DNA of 64,000 bases. It comes from Pelagimonas sp050633425. GTDB lineage: Bacteria; Pseudomonadota; Alphaproteobacteria; Rhodobacterales; Rhodobacteraceae. Location: the NCBI RefSeq assembly GCF_050633425.1, contig NZ_JBOEGM010000008.1, positions 434,001 to 498,000 of the forward strand. The letters are read 5' to 3'. The notes below the pieces were generated by a model. That model ran no database searches, had not been told where the DNA came from, and worked only from the letters and a program-made list of their open reading frames with translations. This document shows, piece after piece, positions 8,049 through 15,989 of this stretch. The position numbers and the translations under genes are program-made. Positions within the stretch are counted from its first letter, which is position 1. Every line of letters starts with the position of its first letter.

Positions 8049-9274
8049 AAGTATTGCTTGTCGATGATGATCATGAGGTGCGCGAGGCCTTGTCACAAAC
8101 CCTGGAATTGGCGGATATCCATGCGCTGAGCGCCGGGTCGTTTCTCGAAGCCAAGGATCATATTTCCGCTGATTTCGAAGGCATTATCGTTTCGGATATT
8201 CGCATGCCGGGGCGCGACGGTTTCTATTTGCTCGACCATTCGAGCCGGCTTGACCGCGACCTACCTGTCATCTTGCTGACCGGTGAGGGGGATATCCCAA
8301 TGGCGGTGCGTGCAATGTCACTCGGGGCCTTTGGCTTTTTGGAAAAACCGTGTTCTGCCAAAGATCTACTGGCCGTTGTTGAACGAGCACTTCATGTTCG
8401 CGAGATGGTTCTCGAAAATCGCCGCCTCAAGGTGCAGATCGAAACCGGCGATCCGGCTGCGCGTTTGATCTTTGGTATTTCACCTCAGGCAGACGCGTTG
8501 CGGATCAGGGCGCGGGCGGCTGCTCAGGCTGGAACAGACGTGCTTGTCTCAGGGGCACCGGGGTCTGGCGTGTCCAAGATTGCCGAAGTTGTGCATCTGG
8601 GCTCACAGCGCGCTAAGGGACCGTTCGAAAAACGGGCTGCTGCAGGTTTGGACCGGTCGGATTTGGCCGAATTATGGGACCTGTGCAGCGCGGGCACGCT
8701 GTTTTTGGATGAAATCGGGGCTCTCACCATGGATGCGCAAGTGGCGCTGATGGATCTGATGGATCGCGGCGGGGCCAAGCTCATTGGTGGCACAACCCAA
8801 GACCTGTCAAAACGTGTCCAACAGGGCCAGTTTTCCTCAGACCTGTTTTATCGCCTGGATATTATGACCCTGCGCATCCCGGCGCTGAGCGAGCGGCCCG
8901 AGGATATACCGGTGATTTTCCGTCATTATGTGGTTCAGGCGGCAGAACAGGCCGGGCAGGCGATGCCGGATATTCCCGATGAACTTTTGGCGGATTTGGT
9001 GGCCCGTGACTGGCCTGGTAATGCCCGTGCCCTGATGTCAGAGGCGATGCGTTTGGTTCTTGGGCTCGGCTCCGAAGGTTTGAGCGATCAGGGTGAACTT
9101 GGTTTGACCGAGCGTTTGGCACAGGTTGAGCGGTCCTTTTTGGTAGAGGCGTTGGGAAAGGCTGGCGGGCAGGCGCGTTTGGCGGCCGAAGCGCTCAAAA
9201 TTCCGCGCAAGACATTCTATGACAAGCTGGCCAAGTACAGTCTCAAACCAGAAGACTTTCGCAAACAAGACTAA
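8045..9274 (+). CDS. dctD: DctD-type response regulator with a degenerate AAA+ domain
   Basis: 409 residues: receiver domain (Asp51 in SDIRMPGRDG, Lys101), a linker, an NtrC-like AAA+ domain and a C-terminal Fis-type helix-turn-helix. The AAA+ domain is unusual. Walker A reads GAPGSGVS (residues 170-177), with Val176 replacing the ATP-binding lysine. The segment that should hold the sigma-54 GAFTGA loop is deleted; KGPFEKR leads almost directly into Walker B (LFLDEIGAL). It therefore probably does not act as a classical sigma-54 activator and may work through DNA binding with the sigma-70 holoenzyme. Coupled to dctB and upstream of dctPQM. Confidence 0.88.
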   Translation: MKVLLVDDDHEVREALSQTLELADIHALSAGSFLEAKDHISADFEGIIVSDIRMPGRDGFYLLDHSSRLDRDLPVILLTGEGDIPMAVRAMSLGAFGFLEKPCSAKDLLAVVERALHVREMVLENRRLKVQIETGDPAARLIFGISPQADALRIRARAAAQAGTDVLVSGAPGSGVSKIAEVVHLGSQRAKGPFEKRAAAGLDRSDLAELWDLCSAGTLFLDEIGALTMDAQVALMDLMDRGGAKLIGGTTQDLSKRVQQGQFSSDLFYRLDIMTLRIPALSERPEDIPVIFRHYVVQAAEQAGQAMPDIPDELLADLVARDWPGNARALMSEAMRLVLGLGSEGLSDQGELGLTERLAQVERSFLVEALGKAGGQARLAAEALKIPRKTFYDKLAKYSLKPEDFRKQD

Positions 9275-9296
9275 CCGAATCGCGATTCGCAGAATC

Positions 9297-9349
9297 TGTG
9301 CGGATTTTCGCACACTCTGCGCTAACGCCTGTGCGGGATTTCGCACAGG
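9297..9349. promoter_or_regulatory. Two near-identical dyads upstream of dctP, candidate DctD sites
   Basis: TGTGCG-N6-CGCACA at 9297-9314 and CCTGTGCG-N6-CGCACAGG at 9328-9349 share the same half-sites and an ATTT-containing centre, with starts 31 bp apart (about three helical turns). They lie between dctD and dctP. Paired dyads on one face of the DNA are expected for a dimeric NtrC-family regulator. I see no clear -24/-12 promoter between them and dctP. They could also form hairpins ending the dctBD transcript. Confidence 0.55.
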
Positions 9350-9537
9350 TCACCTGTTTCTGCCCGGTCAGGATTGCGCGTAAATTGATCAAAATATTGT
9401 TTTTAAATGAAAAAATAAGCCATTTGTCCGGGCGTCATGTGACCGCTTGATCCGATTCGACGCACAAGGCTTTGTTAACGCGTCAGCCACCCGAGGAGGG
9501 GTGGCGCAGCATAAAATCAACTTTGGGGAGGATACCC

Positions 9538-10542
9538 ATGAAAAAGTTTTTGATGTCCGCCGTTGCGGCATCCGCTCTGGTCACTGGTGCAACCGGCGCA
9601 ATGGCCGCCTGTGACGAAGGTGAGATCGTCATCAAGTTCAGCCACGTCACCAACACTGACAAGCACCCAAAAGGTATCGCCGCGAGCCTGCTGGAACAGC
9701 GCGTCAATGACGAGATGAACGGCAAAGCCTGCCTTGAAGTGTTCCCGAACTCGACGCTTTACAACGACAATCAGGTTCTCGAAGCCATGCTGAACGGCGA
9801 TGTTCAACTGGCCGCGCCTTCGCTGTCCAAGTTCGAGCAGTTCACCAAGACATTCCGTCTCTTTGACCTGCCATTCATGTTCAAAAACATGGATGCTGTG
9901 AACGCGTTCCAGAACTCTGAAACCGGTCAGGCGATGAAAGAATCCATGACCCGCCGTGGTCTTTTGGGTCTGGGTTTTTGGCACAATGGCATGAAGCAAA
10001 TGTCGGCCAACAAGCCACTTGAATCCCCGACAGATGCCGAAGGTCTGAAGTTCCGTGTACAGAACTCCGAAGTTCTCAAGGCACAGATGGCCGCGCTTGG
10101 TGGCTCACCCCAGCCGATGGCCTTCTCCGAAGTTTATGGCGCGCTGCAAACCGGCGTTGTTGACGGTCAGGAAAACACCTGGTCCAACATTTACGGCAAA
10201 AAGTTCTTTGAAGTTCAGGATGGTGTGACTGAAACCAACCACGGCATCATCGACTATCTGCTCGTCACCTCGACCGATTTCTGGGACAGCCTGCCTGACG
10301 ATGTACGTGACCAGCTGGCCACCATCATCGACGAAGTCACCGAGACACGTAACGGCGAAGCCTACACCGTGAACCAAGCGGCCAAACAGGCTGTGATTGA
10401 CGCGGGTGGTGTCGTTCGTGAACTTGACGCCGCACAGCGTGAAGCCTGGGTCGCGACCATGATGCCGGTTTGGGATCAGTTCAAAGATGACGTAGGTCAG
10501 GAAAACATCGACGCAGCGCAAAAAGTGAACGCGATGTACTAA
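9538..10542 (+). CDS. dctP: TRAP transporter substrate-binding protein DctP
   Basis: Periplasmic binding protein of a C4-dicarboxylate TRAP system, 334 residues with a Sec signal peptide (MKKFLMSAVAASALV, cleavage near AMA-A). Family features include IKFSHVTNTDKHPKG at the mature N-terminus, KFRVQNSEV near residue 168, and the Arg and Trp region QTGVVDGQENTWSN near 205. The ATG has GGGGAGG seven bases upstream; a longer frame upstream lacks signal-peptide character. A terminator-like hairpin lies between it and dctQ, which may set the usual excess of binding protein over the membrane subunits. Confidence 0.94.
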   Translation: MKKFLMSAVAASALVTGATGAMAACDEGEIVIKFSHVTNTDKHPKGIAASLLEQRVNDEMNGKACLEVFPNSTLYNDNQVLEAMLNGDVQLAAPSLSKFEQFTKTFRLFDLPFMFKNMDAVNAFQNSETGQAMKESMTRRGLLGLGFWHNGMKQMSANKPLESPTDAEGLKFRVQNSEVLKAQMAALGGSPQPMAFSEVYGALQTGVVDGQENTWSNIYGKKFFEVQDGVTETNHGIIDYLLVTSTDFWDSLPDDVRDQLATIIDEVTETRNGEAYTVNQAAKQAVIDAGGVVRELDAAQREAWVATMMPVWDQFKDDVGQENIDAAQKVNAMY

Positions 10543-10562
10543 GGCCCCGCGCCTTATTTCAT

Positions 10563-10596
10563 AACCCGGCCCACTCTGTTTTGGGCCGGGTTTTTC
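10563..10596 (+). terminator. Intra-operon hairpin between dctP and dctQ
   Basis: 11-bp perfect stem (arms 10563-10573 and 10582-10592) followed by a short T-tract. Its position inside the dctPQM cluster suggests partial termination, giving more DctP than DctQM. Confidence 0.75.
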
Positions 10597-10625
10597 ATAT
10601 CCTCTTTGGACAGTGGAGGACGGGC

Positions 10626-11354
10626 ATGTCTCAACATCCCCATAATCCCTCAATGCTTGGCGGCTTTATCGACGAGCTTGAGGAATCCGTAATTGCGATC
10701 ATTCTGGGCCTGATGACGATCATCACTTTTGTGAATGTCATTGTGCGCTACGTTTTTAATGCCAGCTGGTGGCGTTCCTTTGAGGGCGTGATCGGCATCG
10801 AGGCCCCGCGCACGCTTATCTGGGCGTTTGAGGCGACCTCGTTTTTGTTCGCCTGGCTTGTGCTGTTTGGCATCAGCTATGCGGTTAAAAAGACCGCCAA
10901 CTTGGGTGTCGATGTGGTGCTCAACATGGTGGCCCCGCCGCTGCGCCGTGTCTTGGGGCTGACGGCTGCTGCGGTCTGTGTGATTTATGCGCTGCTGCTC
11001 TTCAAAGGTGCGTGGGATTACTGGGCACCATTTGCCGGGTTCAATGCCACAGACGGCCACTGGTTCCCGACCGGTTTCGCCAATAGCCGCGATCAGGCAT
11101 GGTATGAGGTTGACGATATCCGGATGACCGAATGGCTGCGGTTTATCGAACCCATCTTCAACCAAGGCGAGAGCTACGAAAAGATCCCGCGCTTTATCCC
11201 TTATGCCATTTTGCCCTTTGGGGCGGCGATGCTCTTGCTTCGTTTCTGCCAAGCCAGCTGGAAAATCTGGATCGGCACAGAAGAAAGCCTGATCGTCAGC
11301 CACGAAGCCGAAGATGCGGTCGATGACGTCGCCCATCTGAACCGCGAGGACTAA
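10626..11354 (+). CDS. dctQ: TRAP transporter small permease DctQ
   Basis: Small membrane subunit of the TRAP transporter, 242 residues. Four hydrophobic helices are visible (about residues 22-45, 72-95, 112-132 and 190-210). The loop between the third and fourth helices (GFNATDGHWFPTGF region) is longer than in minimal DctQ proteins, as seen in many roseobacter homologues. Start chosen at an ATG with GGAGG eight bases upstream. Followed after 5 bp by dctM. Confidence 0.9.
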   Translation: MSQHPHNPSMLGGFIDELEESVIAIILGLMTIITFVNVIVRYVFNASWWRSFEGVIGIEAPRTLIWAFEATSFLFAWLVLFGISYAVKKTANLGVDVVLNMVAPPLRRVLGLTAAAVCVIYALLLFKGAWDYWAPFAGFNATDGHWFPTGFANSRDQAWYEVDDIRMTEWLRFIEPIFNQGESYEKIPRFIPYAILPFGAAMLLLRFCQASWKIWIGTEESLIVSHEAEDAVDDVAHLNRED

Positions 11355-11359
11355 TTCCA

Positions 11360-12736
11360 ATGGAAGTTGCCATTCTCTTTATCATGGTCATTGGCCTGAT
11401 GCTGATCGGTGTGCCGATCGCCGTTAGCCTTGGCTTTTCGTCGGTGGTGTTCCTTTTGGTTCTCTCCGACACCTCGCTCGCCTCCGTTGCTCAAAGCTTT
11501 TTCCAAGCAATGGCAGGACATTACACGCTGCTTGCGATCCCGTTCTTCATCCTCGCTTCGTCCTTTATGTCGACAGGCGGTGTGGCTCGGCGCATCATTC
11601 GCTTTTCAATCGCCATCGTTGGCCACTTCCACGGTGGTCTGGCGATTGCGGGTGTGTTTGCCTGTATGCTCTTTGCGGCTCTGTCGGGTTCTAGCCCGGC
11701 AACAGTGGTCGCCATTGGCTCGATCGTAATCGCGGGTATGCGCCAGGTTGGGTATTCCAAAGACTTTGCTGCGGGCGTGATCGCCAATGCGGGGACTCTG
11801 GGCATCCTGATCCCACCTTCTATCGTTATGGTTGTTTATGCTTCTGCGGTCGAAGTCTCTGTTGGCCGGATGTTCCTCGCGGGTGTGATCCCCGGATTGC
11901 TGGCGGGCACGATGCTCATGGTCACCATCTATGTCATTGCCCGCATCAAGAACCTGCCCAAAGGCGAATGGCGCGGTTGGGGTGAAGTCTTGGAAGCTGG
12001 CGGTGATGCGGTTTGGGGTCTGTTCCTGATCGTCATCATTCTGGGCGGCATCTATGGTGGTTTGTTCACCCCGACAGAAGCGGCGGCGGTGGCGGCGGTC
12101 TATGCCTTCTTTATCGCGAACTTTATCTATCGTGATATGGGGCCCTTGGCGGGCAAAAATGGCGCGCCAAATCTGTCCCTGCTTCGCAAGCCTATCGCGA
12201 TCTTCACGGCCTTCTTTCACAAAGACACCAAAGACACGCTGTTTGAAGCTGGCAAGCTGACCATCACCTTGATGTTTATCATCGCCAATGCCTTGATCCT
12301 CAAGCATGTTTTGACCGATGAACAGATCCCACAACAGATCGCAGGCGCGATGATTTCGGCCGGGTTTGGTGCGGTGATGTTCCTGGTGATTGTGAATATC
12401 ATCCTGCTGATTGGGGGCCAGTTTATGGAACCCTCAGGTCTGATCGTGATTGTTGCCCCTCTGGTCTTCCCAATTGCCATTGAGCTTGGCGTCGATCCGA
12501 TCCATCTCGGCATCATCATGGTGGTAAACATGGAAATCGGCATGATCACACCACCGGTTGGTCTCAACCTGTTTGTGACCTCGGGCGTGGCGGGCATGCC
12601 AATGATGCGGGTCGTTCGCGCATCTTTGCCCTTCCTCGCTGTGCTCTTCGTGTTCCTGATTATGGTGACATATATCCCGTGGATCTCAACTTATTTGCCC
12701 ACCAAGTTTATGGGTCCTGAGATTATCACACACTAG
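11360..12736 (+). CDS. dctM: TRAP transporter large permease DctM
   Basis: 458-residue membrane protein of the TRAP-T large-subunit family with about 12 hydrophobic helices. It couples the sodium gradient to dicarboxylate uptake with DctP and DctQ. Conserved stretches include IPFFILASSFMSTGG near 60, GSSPATVVAIGSI near 110, GTLGILIPPSIVM near 143 and GMITPPVGLN near 394, all typical of the family. It ends with a strong terminator (12750-12772). Confidence 0.94.
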   Translation: MEVAILFIMVIGLMLIGVPIAVSLGFSSVVFLLVLSDTSLASVAQSFFQAMAGHYTLLAIPFFILASSFMSTGGVARRIIRFSIAIVGHFHGGLAIAGVFACMLFAALSGSSPATVVAIGSIVIAGMRQVGYSKDFAAGVIANAGTLGILIPPSIVMVVYASAVEVSVGRMFLAGVIPGLLAGTMLMVTIYVIARIKNLPKGEWRGWGEVLEAGGDAVWGLFLIVIILGGIYGGLFTPTEAAAVAAVYAFFIANFIYRDMGPLAGKNGAPNLSLLRKPIAIFTAFFHKDTKDTLFEAGKLTITLMFIIANALILKHVLTDEQIPQQIAGAMISAGFGAVMFLVIVNIILLIGGQFMEPSGLIVIVAPLVFPIAIELGVDPIHLGIIMVVNMEIGMITPPVGLNLFVTSGVAGMPMMRVVRASLPFLAVLFVFLIMVTYIPWISTYLPTKFMGPEIITH

Positions 12737-12749
12737 GAACCGATCAAAG

Positions 12750-12772
12750 GGAGCGCGCCCGCGCGCTCTTTT
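12750..12772 (+). terminator. Terminator of the dctPQM operon
   Basis: Stem GAGCGCG / CGCGCTC with a 4-base loop followed by TTTT, 14 bp past the dctM stop. Confidence 0.8.
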
Positions 12773-12882
12773 CCTAGAAATGCTCTGAGGCGACGCTCCA
12801 TATGGGGCGTCGTTTCGCTTTGAATCGGGGGGATTTGAAGGGAGAGACCAAGAAGACGCAAAAGCCTGCCTCTCCTTGGTCG

Positions 12883-12918
12883 CCCCAAGAGGCCTGAGCC
12901 TCTTGGGGATTGTTTTTT
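12883..12918 (+). terminator. Second rightward terminator facing tpiA
   Basis: Perfect 11-bp stem (CCCCAAGAGGC / GCCTCTTGGGG, loop CTGA) followed on the plus strand by ATTGTTTTTT. The T-run overlaps the tpiA stop. The stem may also serve tpiA from the other side, although no T-run follows in that direction. Confidence 0.7.
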
Positions 12919-13663
12919 AATCCGCAGAGGCGGCAAGCGCCGAAATGATCGGGGTGAAGTCGGCCGCTTTTAGCGATGCGCCGCCAACCAAGGCCCCGTC
13001 GACATTGGACACTGCAAAGATTTCCTCGGCGTTGGAGGCCTTGACCGATCCGCCATAGAGCAGGCTGAATCCGTCGGCGACCTCGGCCCCAAATCGGCCA
13101 GTCAGTTCCGCGCGCATAAAATCATGCACTTCTGCGATCAAATCAGGCGTTGGCACTTTGCCGGTGCCGATGGCCCAGACCGGTTCATAGGCGATAACCG
13201 TGGTGCTGGCGGTGGCGCCGTCCGGGATCGAGCCCGCGAGCTGGCGACCAATCACATCAAGCGTGTCGCCGCTTTCCCGTTCTTGCAGCGTTTCACCAAT
13301 GCAAACCACGGCCATCAGGCCGGCATTCCAAGCCGCGAGGGTCTTTGCTGCAACATCGGCGTCACTTTCTGCATGATCGCTGCGGCGTTCCGAATGTCCG
13401 GTGATGACATAGCGCGCGCCAGCATCTTGGAGCATGGCCGCTGACAGATCACCGGTATGTGCCCCAGAGTCCTTTGCGTGGCAGTCTTGGCCACCAATGG
13501 CGATACCGCCTGACATGGCGGCGGCCTGTGCGATCAATGTGGCGGGGGGACAGATCAGCACGTCAACCCCCGGTGTCAGGGCGGCTTTCATCGCGTCGAT
13601 TTCGCTTAGCGCAGCTGTCGTGCCGTTCATTTTCCAATTGCCAGCGGCCAGTTTGCGTCTCAT
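12917..13663 (-). CDS. tpiA: Triose-phosphate isomerase
   Basis: Interconverts dihydroxyacetone phosphate and glyceraldehyde 3-phosphate. 248 residues, normal family length. Motifs: AAGNWKMNGT at 6-15 with the active-site Asn/Lys, ITGHSERR near 88-95 with the electrophilic His, AYEPVWAIGTGK near 159-170 with the catalytic Glu and loop 6, and LLYGGSVK near 204. Stands alone between the dct operon and an oxygenase gene. Confidence 0.96.
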   Translation of the reverse strand: MRRKLAAGNWKMNGTTAALSEIDAMKAALTPGVDVLICPPATLIAQAAAMSGGIAIGGQDCHAKDSGAHTGDLSAAMLQDAGARYVITGHSERRSDHAESDADVAAKTLAAWNAGLMAVVCIGETLQERESGDTLDVIGRQLAGSIPDGATASTTVIAYEPVWAIGTGKVPTPDLIAEVHDFMRAELTGRFGAEVADGFSLLYGGSVKASNAEEIFAVSNVDGALVGGASLKAADFTPIISALAASAD

Positions 13664-13782
13664 GGGATCTCCTCGTTTGTTTGCGCTATCAGGGTCTGAT
13701 CATCACAGCAGGCCGTTGGTGGTCAAGCCCAGTTGCGCGCATCTTCCTGTCATGGCATGGATCGCGGGCAGGAGGAAGGCGC

Positions 13783-14679
13783 ATGATCCCCAGATTAGAT
13801 GCTCAAAAAATCAAAGACCGTGATCCCGAAACGCTTGAGGCGTTGCGGCTTGGCGCTGAGCAGACTGGTTTTCTAACCATCTACAATTCTGCAATCACGC
13901 CCGAGCGTATGTGTGCAGTCATTGACGTATATCGTGCATTTTTTACCCTGCCTGAGGCGCAAAAGCGCGAAATCGACATGGCTCAGACCGGATCAAACCG
14001 CGGGTGGGGGGCGCCTTTGGCCGAACAGGTCGATCCTGAGGCCAATCCTGATTACAAGCAGGTCTTTGACTGTGGCTTTGAGATTCCAGACAGTGATTTG
14101 CCTGTCTATGCCACCAACCTGTGGCCGAAAACGCCCCAGACCTTCCAAGCCGAAATCCAGAGCTATTACCAAGAGGCGCTGACAGTCGCGCTAGATATTT
14201 TGCGCGGTGTTGCCGAGGCGATTGGTCAGGATCGGCGTTATTTTGACGATAAATTTGATCGTCCCATGGCGTTGCTGCGTGGCAATTACTATCCACCGCG
14301 TCCTGATTGGGCTGGCGACAAGGATTTTGGCATCGCGGCCCATACTGATTATGGCTGTCTCACGCTGCTGGGAACCGATGGCGTGCCGGGGCTTGAGGTT
14401 CAGCTCGGCAATGGAACCTGGCTGCCGGTTCAGGCCGAACCGGGCGAGTTTATTATCAACTTTGGTGAGATGTTGGAAATGTGGACCGGCGGGCGGGTCA
14501 AAGCCACGCTGCACCGGGTCAAAGGTTCGAGCCAAGAACGAATCTCAGTTCCGCTGTTCTTCAATCCAAACGTGGAAACCAATGTTGCACCGCTCGGTGC
14601 CGCAGAGGAGATTCACGCAGGGGATCATTTGCAAAAGCGGTTCAATGAAACCTATCTTCACCTTAAGAAAACACCTTAA
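13783..14679 (+). CDS. 2-oxoglutarate/Fe(II)-dependent oxygenase, isopenicillin N synthase-like
   Basis: 298-residue cytoplasmic enzyme of the isopenicillin-N-synthase-like superfamily. The iron triad is visible: HTDYG (His/Asp, near residues 187-191) and the distal His in LHRV (near 244); RISVPLFF contains the RxS 2-oxoglutarate-binding pair. The N-terminal DIOX_N domain (GFLTIYN, NRGWGAP) is intact. The ATG at 13783 has GGAGGAAGG upstream; a much longer in-frame extension overlaps tpiA antisense and is rejected. The substrate cannot be predicted; members act on many small molecules. Confidence 0.88.
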   Translation: MIPRLDAQKIKDRDPETLEALRLGAEQTGFLTIYNSAITPERMCAVIDVYRAFFTLPEAQKREIDMAQTGSNRGWGAPLAEQVDPEANPDYKQVFDCGFEIPDSDLPVYATNLWPKTPQTFQAEIQSYYQEALTVALDILRGVAEAIGQDRRYFDDKFDRPMALLRGNYYPPRPDWAGDKDFGIAAHTDYGCLTLLGTDGVPGLEVQLGNGTWLPVQAEPGEFIINFGEMLEMWTGGRVKATLHRVKGSSQERISVPLFFNPNVETNVAPLGAAEEIHAGDHLQKRFNETYLHLKKTP

Positions 14680-14702
14680 GATAATCCTGTAAGGGGAGGT
14701 AT

Positions 14703-15086
14703 TTAAACGTTATTGGCCTGTTCAGCCTCAAGTTCAGATACGTCTTTGAACTTGATTGATTCCCCACATCCGCAGGCGTCGGTCACATTTGGATTGCGAA
14801 ATTTGAACCCGCTTTCCAAAAGCGACACTTCATAATCAATCTCAGTGCCAAACAGGAACATCTGCGCCATTGGGGCGATCATCACCCGTGCGCCATCTTG
14901 TTCGACGGTCTCATCGCTGGGGTCGGCTTCGTCGACGTAATCCATGGTGTATTCCATGCCCGCACAGCCGCCTTTCTTGACGCCAATGCGCAGCCCGTGA
15001 CGACCATCGCGGTCCATCAGCTTGGTGATCTGCTTGACCGCCGCCGGGGTCATTGTGACCGCCTGTTTGCCGGGAATGCTGAACAT
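14703..15086 (-). CDS. Iron-sulfur cluster insertion/A-type carrier protein (HesB/IscA family)
   Basis: 127-residue A-type carrier that delivers Fe-S clusters to apoproteins. The three conserved cysteines are present in KKGGCAGMEY and ACGCGES. The ATG at 15086 follows GAGGTATCTC; an upstream in-frame start adds eight residues and lacks a ribosome-binding site. The SufA/IscA versus ErpA assignment is not certain from sequence alone. Downstream of DUF3307 on the same strand, with a SufT-like gene also nearby. Confidence 0.9.
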   Translation of the reverse strand: MFSIPGKQAVTMTPAAVKQITKLMDRDGRHGLRIGVKKGGCAGMEYTMDYVDEADPSDETVEQDGARVMIAPMAQMFLFGTEIDYEVSLLESGFKFRNPNVTDACGCGESIKFKDVSELEAEQANNV

Positions 15087-15115
15087 GAGATACCTCTTTT
15101 CCTTAGACACTCTAC

Positions 15116-15952
15116 TTAGGGCACCGGCACAGCAATCTCAAGAACTGCAATCTCAAGAAGGGCGAGGGTCACATATGTTGCGCCCAGCGCCCAGGCGAAA
15201 GATGCCAGCGTGCCGATGATCACATATTCACTGGCCTGCCGCCCTTGTTTGGCGGTGTCGAGCCGTAAAACCGATTTTGCGGCGATCAAAAACCCAACAC
15301 CGGCGGGTTGGCCGATCATCACCAGCAAAAAGATCATGCAACGTTCCAATTGCCCGATCAAGCGACCCGCATCCGGTAACCCAGAATCCAACAGGCCTAA
15401 ATCCGAATGGCCCGCGTCCGACAGGCCCGCATCCTGTAGATCTGATTCGGGCAGGTCAGGTTTGGGCATATTCCCTATCGCCTGATAGCGCCCGGTTAAC
15501 ATGCCAACAACATAGCCGCCCGCAGTTACCGATGTGATAAAACCGGCCAGTAAAATCACCAGGGGCAGGGCGATAGGCGCATATTCGGCCCAGGCACCTT
15601 GGGCAATTGCGCCGGGCCACCACAGAGCGGCCGCGATTAATGTGATCATATGCGCGCCTTGGTCGATCAAAAATGCCGTGAGGCTTGAGCGCATCGGCTC
15701 GGGCAGGGCCCATGTTTTGACCGCGTCGATCACCAAATGGGCCAGCGCCACCAGCAAAGCCACCTGCCAAACCCCGCCAAGAAGTGCGGTGGACAGGATA
15801 AACACCATGGCGATATGTAGCAGCAAAACCAATGGCTTGCGTTTGTTTTGCACCATCCAATTGGTTTGAAACGTGAAATCCGCCAACACATGCGCCAAGA
15901 GCAGCGCAGCAAAACATTGGGCGGTATTGGGATCAATAGGAAGAGAAAGCAT
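15116..15952 (-). CDS. DUF3307 family membrane protein
   Basis: 278-residue polytopic inner-membrane protein with about seven hydrophobic helices. The N-terminal LLLAHVLADFTFQTNWM is the DUF3307 signature. Between helices near residues 165-200 lies a cytoplasmic loop built from degenerate SDxxDAG-like repeats (15365-15460), and the C-terminus repeats LEIAV twice because of a 15-bp duplication (15131-15158). The ATG at 15952 has AGAAGG; a GTG two codons earlier is possible. DUF3307 genes are commonly adjacent to satD, as here. Function unknown. Confidence 0.8.
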   Translation of the reverse strand: MLSLPIDPNTAQCFAALLLAHVLADFTFQTNWMVQNKRKPLVLLLHIAMVFILSTALLGGVWQVALLVALAHLVIDAVKTWALPEPMRSSLTAFLIDQGAHMITLIAAALWWPGAIAQGAWAEYAPIALPLVILLAGFITSVTAGGYVVGMLTGRYQAIGNMPKPDLPESDLQDAGLSDAGHSDLGLLDSGLPDAGRLIGQLERCMIFLLVMIGQPAGVGFLIAAKSVLRLDTAKQGRQASEYVIIGTLASFAWALGATYVTLALLEIAVLEIAVPVP

Positions 15953-15989
15953 CGTCACCTTCTTTGGTTCAAAGGAAGCGAAAAGAGTT

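Noticed and set aside
9350..9537. Sigma-54 (-24/-12) promoter upstream of dctP
   Set aside because: No GG-N10-GC pair with the right flanks was found; the nearest match has the wrong spacing.
13459..13782. Long N-terminal extension of the 2-oxoglutarate oxygenase
   Set aside because: It lies antisense to tpiA, and the ATG at 13783 has a strong ribosome-binding site and gives a normal-length family member.
15365..15460. Possible CRISPR-like array in the DUF3307 gene
   Set aside because: The units are short, degenerate and in frame, encoding a protein loop; there are no unique spacers and no cas genes in the window.
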